Shown: positions 62,776 through 64,000 of the stretch, piece after piece | Layout of the letters: the number at the start of each line of letters is the position of its first letter | Numbering within the stretch: the stretch's first letter is position 1 | From: Fasciola hepatica | Lineage: Eukaryota > Platyhelminthes > Trematoda > Plagiorchiida > Fasciolidae | DNA: 64,000 nucleotides | Assembly (NCBI GenBank): GCA_948099385.1 | Contig: CANUEZ040000107.1 | Location: forward strand, 496,001-560,000 | Reading direction: 5' to 3' | Program-made: the position numbers and the translations under genes | The notes under the pieces: generated by a model | What the model saw: only the letters and a program-made list of their open reading frames with translations | The model's database searches: none | Told to the model about the DNA's origin: nothing

Positions 62776-64000
62776 GCGTAGCTTCTGTTTTTTCAACGGG
62801 TTTCGGGCACGTCAGCCAAGTGCTGACGGTATTCTTGGTCAAATCGAAAGGTCAAGTATGTAGCGACGAAAAGGATCGTCAACTCACCGGAAAACATTAC
62901 CCCCGCGCACCACAGACAGGTGAGAACAGATGGGGGACAAATTCAGACTTGTTCTGTTCGTGGCCTAAACAGAATTGACCAAGATGCTTCTTTGTTCAGT
63001 GGTCAGCATAGGCGTAGGACGCACATGCCTTAATTGGCGTAATTGTTTAATGATATTTGCCATATCTGTTGATATTGGTTGGTTACGGATAACTGACGCA
63101 AGATGAAGCATCCATTTGGTTCCGGTTTTGACAACTTGAAAATCAGTGGAACTATATTCCCAATTTTCTATGCACTGCTTCATCTTCTGTACAGACCGCT
63201 GCTGGTCGCGTGCCCGGTCCGATTCTGCTGCTGCTGGCAAAACTTTGTCTCACTTGGACAAACACAGGCACCATTGGTCAGCTACTGGCTATTTGTGAAG
63301 AGTTGTTATCCAGTGGTGAGTTTTCCATGTTATCCCCACTTTGTGAACCCAGTTTTCTTTTTGACTGTTGCACACTTACTCACCCACTGCTGTCTCTGGT
63401 TTCACATATACTGTTGTTTGTCCAGTACCATATATGTGGGATAATTCTCCAAAATTTCGAAGTTTTACTTGTGGGCCTCTCCTTAGTCTTGATAGTATCC
63501 CATTCCTGGCTTTCATTCACGGAGTGGGCATTATTCTTGGCTTATTGAACCTACATATATAATCGTGTGGTATATATCGTATAATTTAAAACACCTTTTC
63601 CATTTATCTTTGTCAACGTTGTACAGTCATGGCCATACTTCTGGTATAGTTGTGATTTTCTGACTCAGTGTTACTTGTACACCCGTTGTTTTTTGGAGGC
63701 AGAATTAATGTCACAAATGTTAAGTAATGGGTTACGCAACAGCTGATCGTTTAATTTCATTTCTCAGGATCGAAACCTTGGTCACTTGGTAGCACCGGTC
63801 ATTCACCACGACCGTCTACTCACACCGGGCTGACGGTAACTCTGGCTCAGATGGCTACATTCAACTGTTTCATCACACCTACTACGCCAAAGGAACTGAC
63901 AGAAAAATTCCGTGAGGTGTCGGGTCGTCTTCTGATTTCGTTTGCTCGTCTTGAGGGCACCAATGTGGCTCAGTTGCTTCGCAAAAGCGTAGAAGCTCGA
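44420..64000 (+). CDS. VPS51: VPS51 homologue, GARP/EARP subunit; 12 exons in window, 3' end missing
   Basis: Subunit of the GARP (and EARP) tethering complexes, which dock endosome-derived vesicles at the trans-Golgi and recycling membranes. Exons: 44420-44740, 44783-44938, 44977-45180, 45220-45308, 46250-46394, 46478-46611, 49937-50072, 55426-55826, 58014-58107, 58623-58757, 63195-63315, 63768-64000 (continues). Together they give 723 codons with no stop, and all introns are GT-AG. Residues 30-115 form the Vps51 N-terminal domain (MQTLMYDNYSKFISATDTIR). Conserved blocks follow to LRKSVEAR at the edge. The human protein is about 780 residues; this one is longer, with Ser-rich inserts in exons 5 and 8. 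Start: first in-frame ATG, A at -3. Confidence 0.93.
45309..46249 (+). other. VPS51 intron 4 with an RTE-D 3'-UTR fragment
   Basis: 941 bases, GTAAGT donor, CACAG acceptor. About 45330-45505 resembles the RTE-D 3' UTR (AGATAGCAACCAAAGCCA and GTGGTTAATAATTATTTGAA against AGATAGCAGCCAAAACCA and GAGGTTAATGGTTGAATAAA). The rest is AT-rich and unassigned. Confidence 0.65.
46250..46611 (+). CDS. VPS51: VPS51 exons 5 and 6
   Basis: Exon 5 (46250-46394) reads ARIRLNSAAASLQK, then a Ser/Thr-rich stretch absent from the human protein, ending CIHP. An 83-nt intron (46395-46477) is removed. Exon 6 (46478-46611) is DILHFTNLITGQILDELSSF, then ASVYANLFSADRSF and an acidic end, phase 2. This aligns with the DVLEFTDHG...ELFAA block of human VPS51. 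Confidence 0.9.
47140..48010 (+). pseudogene. Tc1/mariner transposase relic
   Basis: Scattered plus-strand coding remnants: FTDSVGARWISVI (near 47530), GGSVMVWVRL (near 47578), then FQHDSAILHAVNLKIMWLLY and WPAHSPNLGSIEMS (47728-47855). In Tc1-like transposases these correspond to the GGGSVMVWG, F.QDNAP.H and DWPAQSPDLNPIE blocks around the catalytic Asp residues. Many stops and frameshifts. Flanking inverted repeats were not found by eye. Confidence 0.75.
48616..49600 (+). pseudogene. Jockey-like LINE C-terminal fragment (plus)
   Basis: Starts just after RT motif B (RILYFHPPSF, equivalent to SVLAPTVSF at 61.13 kb). It runs through FVPPTRFFDWVFRP, FVPHLNTMVTRGT, LGLQSLSHRRAIASLSSFYR and YYFVFYSSELVSTVPDPIT, ending in the family 3' UTR near 49560. 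The frame is broken by stops near 48860 and 49164. Sense orientation relative to VPS51. Confidence 0.8.
49937..50072 (+). CDS. VPS51: VPS51 exon 7
   Basis: 136 bases. The CCCCCGTAG acceptor gives the right phase (the next AG, at TTCTAG, does not). It reads DVLDNRMEADSSDLPLVELE, then SRLLVLVKELMETFFKITEE and RFSEE, ending phase 0 at GTAAGA. It matches the KLAAFARQLGSRYFALVERR region of human VPS51. Confidence 0.9.
50618..50690 (+). repeat. tRNA-derived SINE, 3' fragment
   Basis: ACAGCTGTGTGAAGTGTTTT, then GGTGATTTGAACGTTGATAC and CGTATGATGAATC. It matches the 3' end of the SINE at 56840-57030 (ACAGCTGTGCAGTGTTTCCG, GGTGAGTTGAACGTTCATAC, CGCATGATGAATC). Confidence 0.7.
50848..51325 (+). repeat. 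Dispersed repeat R1, copy 2
   Basis: Homologous to 39634-40175 over its length (CTTCCATCACGA to CTTCGGTCA), with small deletions. It has no 5S-like head and no RTE-D coding sequence after it. Instead a reversed RTE-D 3' end follows at once. Both copies end at the same CTTCGGTCA, which suggests a true repeat boundary there. Confidence 0.7.
51327..51545 (-). repeat. RTE-D 3'-end fragment (minus)
   Basis: The reverse complement reads GGTTGGAGACATTAAGTGAT, ATGGTTAGGTGTCG, CAGTGGCGCAGTTGCGCTCG, then GTGCGAGGTTATTGGTTGAA and TAAACTGAAAACTGA. This is the last 220 bases of RTE-D (43265-43488), including its exact terminus. Confidence 0.85.
51600..52110 (-). pseudogene. Jockey-like LINE RT fragment (minus)
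   Basis: Minus-strand IPIQKRGDPTNINKYRPVSL (near 52070), NHEELRSDYQYGVLPLRSTG (near 51840), SLSTEFDNHGETHLI and TSKAFDRVWRDDSV (motif A, near 51690). It covers only the RT N-terminal third. A piece of repeat S2 (51893-51978) sits inside it. Confidence 0.8.
51893..51978 (+). repeat. Short repeat S2, 3' part
   Basis: TCTCAGGATCTGGTTGCCGA, TAGTGCAATGGGTTT, GGGGCACTCATGCGCACGTA, then CAATAAAAAAAAG. It matches 53690-53797 and interrupts the Jockey-like LINE frame. Confidence 0.7.
52532..53579 (+). mobile_element. RTE copy C (plus), 5'-truncated, in intron 7
   Basis: Begins CATGCTCAACGTGCACTAGA, matching copy A at 30743, and follows it to the end: MRFAPSKCKVMLQDW, YLGSSLTTDG, a TAG at 52867 in place of the Tyr of copy A, VFDHRCLRSIANIGWNSRVS, LCWLGHVLRMANTR and the shared 3' UTR. 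It ends in (GAT)n at 53527-53579. The last kilobase is nearly identical to copy A. Confidence 0.88.
53527..53579 (+). repeat. (GAT)n microsatellite, the 3' tail of RTE copy C
   Basis: 53 bases of pure trinucleotide repeat, about 17.7 units, right after the conserved GCCGCTGTAC end of the RTE. The poly-Asp frame through it is an artefact. Confidence 0.92.
53580..53800 (+). repeat. Short repeat S2, longest copy
   Basis: Starts GAGGTCAGAGGTTTGAACCC, where GGTTTGAACCC resembles a pol III B box. It then runs through GTCTCAAGGTCGGGTTGCCG, CACTCATGCGCAGTCATGCA to AATAAAAAATG. Parts recur at 51893-51978 and, more diverged, at 57665-57870. Together with the A-rich end this suggests a SINE whose head was lost where the RTE (GAT)n tail abuts. 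Confidence 0.6.
53800..54070 (+). repeat. RTE-D internal fragment (plus)
   Basis: ACGCGGTTATCGATG, CAGGACCCAGATGAACACTG, GATCAAGGAGGCCTTTC and GATATCAGTTGCTCTGTTAA match the RTE-D linker at 41343-41500 (ACGCAGTTATCGATG, CAGGACCCAAATGAACGCTG, GATCAAGGAAGCTTTGT, GACATCAGTTGCTCTGTTGG). Truncated at both ends. Confidence 0.75.
54600..55160 (+). pseudogene. LINE endonuclease remnant
   Basis: A weak plus-strand trace of an AP-type endonuclease: AFWNVRILLDTGCQ (near 54620), ISGLHRVAITMNN (near 54808), KIAVAQFRGTLFNVAVISFY and TLTLRAE (near 54890-54966), then ILVIVGDWNTHTGLP (near 55025), equivalent to the catalytic GDWN/GDFN motif. The family is not clear and several stops intervene. Confidence 0.6.
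55426..55826 (+). CDS. VPS51: VPS51 exon 8 (largest)
   Basis: 401 bases, acceptor TTTCCGGTGTAG. It reads QYSCPDTALLVRALNRMHGR, VQIFTRSLSDAVNAL, then about 50 residues rich in Ser/Pro/Asp absent from the human protein, then QHCLTTALQLANRV, YLDGLCLNAVDSITDLRQKL and VSINATTR, ending phase 2 at GTGAGT. The flanking blocks match NSLLVRALDRFHRR and LGCLTDVRQAL of human VPS51. Confidence 0.92.
56515..56690 (-). repeat. tRNA-derived SINE (minus copy)
   Basis: The reverse complement has CTGATAGTCAGATTTACAAC (A-box side), CGGGTTCGAGTCCCAGTGGG (good B box), then GGCTCGGTGGATGTGCACTA, GATGAAACAG and GGTGAGTTGAAAGTTCATAC. The same order is seen in the plus copy 150 bases downstream. Confidence 0.75.
56840..57035 (+). 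repeat. tRNA-derived SINE (plus copy)
   Basis: GATAGTCTGGTGGTTAGATG (A-box-like), CAGATTCGAGCCCCAGTGAG (B-box-like), GCCTCGGTTGATACGCACTG, AATGAAACAGCTGTGCAGTG, GGTGAGTTGAACGTTCATAC, CGCATGATGAATCA. The tRNA-like head and unrelated body define a SINE, and it faces the minus copy. Confidence 0.78.
57665..57870 (+). repeat. Short repeat S2, diverged copy
   Basis: CATACCCCGCCATCACCAGC, then CTTCGAGGGATGGTGGCCGA, CAGTAGTACAGAGGGTT, and CTTTTGCGCATACGTAAAAT parallel the order of the 53.6-kb copy. Identity is modest. Confidence 0.45.
58014..58107 (+). CDS. VPS51: VPS51 exon 9
   Basis: 94 bases after TCCACAG: SDESNNQLSVLSENLNNSLS, SQLRGRIQALE, then GTTAGT. It aligns with LAELLANVASSILSHIKASL of human VPS51. 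Phases 2 and 0 fit its neighbours. Intron 9 (58108-58622, 515 bases) holds nothing recognised. Confidence 0.88.
58623..58757 (+). CDS. VPS51: VPS51 exon 10
   Basis: 135 bases between TTTTATCCTAG and GTAAGC. It reads VFLSPENTFVSRSGFREQFS, LVQLREKLVVGYLKFLLAFF, DDLTK. It matches the [20 protein letters not shown] and SQGVREGLIVGFV block, one of the most conserved parts of VPS51. Confidence 0.92.
59125..62125 (+). mobile_element. Jockey-like LINE (plus), best copy in window
   Basis: Begins TCTCAGGATCATGGTTGCCG, contains endonuclease, RT and C-terminal region in order, and ends TGTGTAATAATAAAAAACG. It is the reference for four other pieces: 35.7-37.1 plus, 38.1-39.6 minus, 48.6-49.6 plus and 51.6-52.1 minus. 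Sense orientation within the intron. The clade is given as Jockey/CR1-type only, since motif reading cannot separate related clades. Confidence 0.85.
59138..61870 (+). pseudogene. Jockey-like LINE endonuclease and RT (broken)
   Basis: LITLTNICGINHNIDFVHQF, LFVTETQVSPSSDTT (catalytic Glu), FCVVYRSPNSSD, DLPTRIPDQAGDCAHTLDLI, LPPLGSSDHCIISC; then KPKSPEWFNHACDRAVRLRR, KIRQALRSLDVSKPPGPDGI (RT start, near 60520), AFDRVWHEGRLVKL (motif A region, near 60965), AGVPQGSVLAPTVSF (motif B), HSFADDANLHSS (FADD, near 61205), and RPALEYCSHVVGGAS, FLSLLDRVQRKVIRLIDDSS. At least five stops or frameshifts, so inactive. Confidence 0.87.
62731..62771 (+). repeat. (TG)n microsatellite
   Basis: About 20 dinucleotide units in intron 10, ending in TGCGTGTGCG. 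Confidence 0.9.
63195..63315 (+). CDS. VPS51: VPS51 exon 11
   Basis: 121 bases after CTGTACAG: TAAGRVPGPILLLLAKLCLT, WTNTGTIGQLLAICEELLSS, phase 1 at GTGAG. It corresponds to the [20 protein letters not shown] region of the human protein. Intron 11 (63316-63767, 452 bases) contains nothing recognised. Confidence 0.92.
63768..64000 (+). CDS. VPS51: VPS51 exon 12, cut by the window edge
   Basis: After TTTCTCAG the frame reads SKPWSLGSTGHSPRPSTHTG, LTVTLAQMATFNCFI, then ELTEKFREVSGRLLISFARL, EGTNVAQLLRKSVEAR and the edge. The end matches VISQMLRKSVETR of human VPS51. Roughly the last 150-200 residues must lie beyond the window. Confidence 0.92.

Larger units (their letters stand above)
58758..63194 (+). 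other. VPS51 intron 10 (4.4 kb)
   Basis: Mostly occupied by the Jockey-like LINE at 59125-62125. A (TG)n microsatellite lies at 62731-62771. 58758-59124 and 62126-63194 otherwise show nothing recognised. Confidence 0.65.

Overview
The window is eukaryotic and most likely from a parasitic flatworm, probably a digenean trematode. The signs are BEL/Pao, CsRn1-like Ty3/gypsy, CR1-like and RTE-like retroelements packed into a gene-poor region, and one host gene with tiny 5' introns and kilobase-sized later introns. I cannot name the genus. Only one host protein-coding gene is recognisable. Almost all other long reading frames are decayed transposons.

1-18.6 kb is a stack of nested retroelements. 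A minus-strand BEL/Pao element (gag near 18.4-17.5 kb, protease-RT at 16.8-15.5 kb) is cut inside its RT and resumes at 1849-1 (rest of RT, RNase H, integrase). The two halves rejoin in frame, with a CTCT duplication. The inserted block (1850-15528) is a minus-strand CR1-like LINE with ORF1 at its right end and EN/RT at its left end. Inside the LINE lie the 3' end of a second minus-strand BEL (4388-5265) and a plus-strand BEL with both LTRs (5266-14526). The plus BEL is itself split by a 5'-truncated LINE (7813-10381) flanked by AAAC.

18.7-27.5 kb holds plus-strand CR1-like LINE copies that share a (CTGAA)n-type 3' tail. Two of them share the same disabling mutations. 27.6-28.2 kb is a 539-bp element with 13-bp terminal inverted repeats. 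28.5-35.5 kb holds an RTE-like LINE and a minus-strand Ty3/gypsy element. The gypsy element was hit by a second, internally deleted RTE copy with an 8-bp target duplication. 35.5-43.5 kb holds further RTE and Jockey-like LINE relics, a 5S-rRNA-like fragment and a dispersed repeat.

44.4-64.0 kb is the plus-strand VPS51 gene (GARP/EARP tethering subunit). Twelve exons give 723 in-frame codons, and the gene runs off the right edge. Introns 1-3 are 42, 38 and 39 nt, while introns 6, 7 and 10 are 3.3-5.4 kb. The large introns hold a Tc1/mariner relic, Jockey-like and RTE fragments, a tRNA-derived SINE in inverted orientation and a second short repeat family.

The most notable observation is an in-frame UAG at the same position, between the gag CCHC-like region and the pol Cys module, in two diverged BEL elements of opposite orientation. 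It may be a gag-pol readthrough signal.
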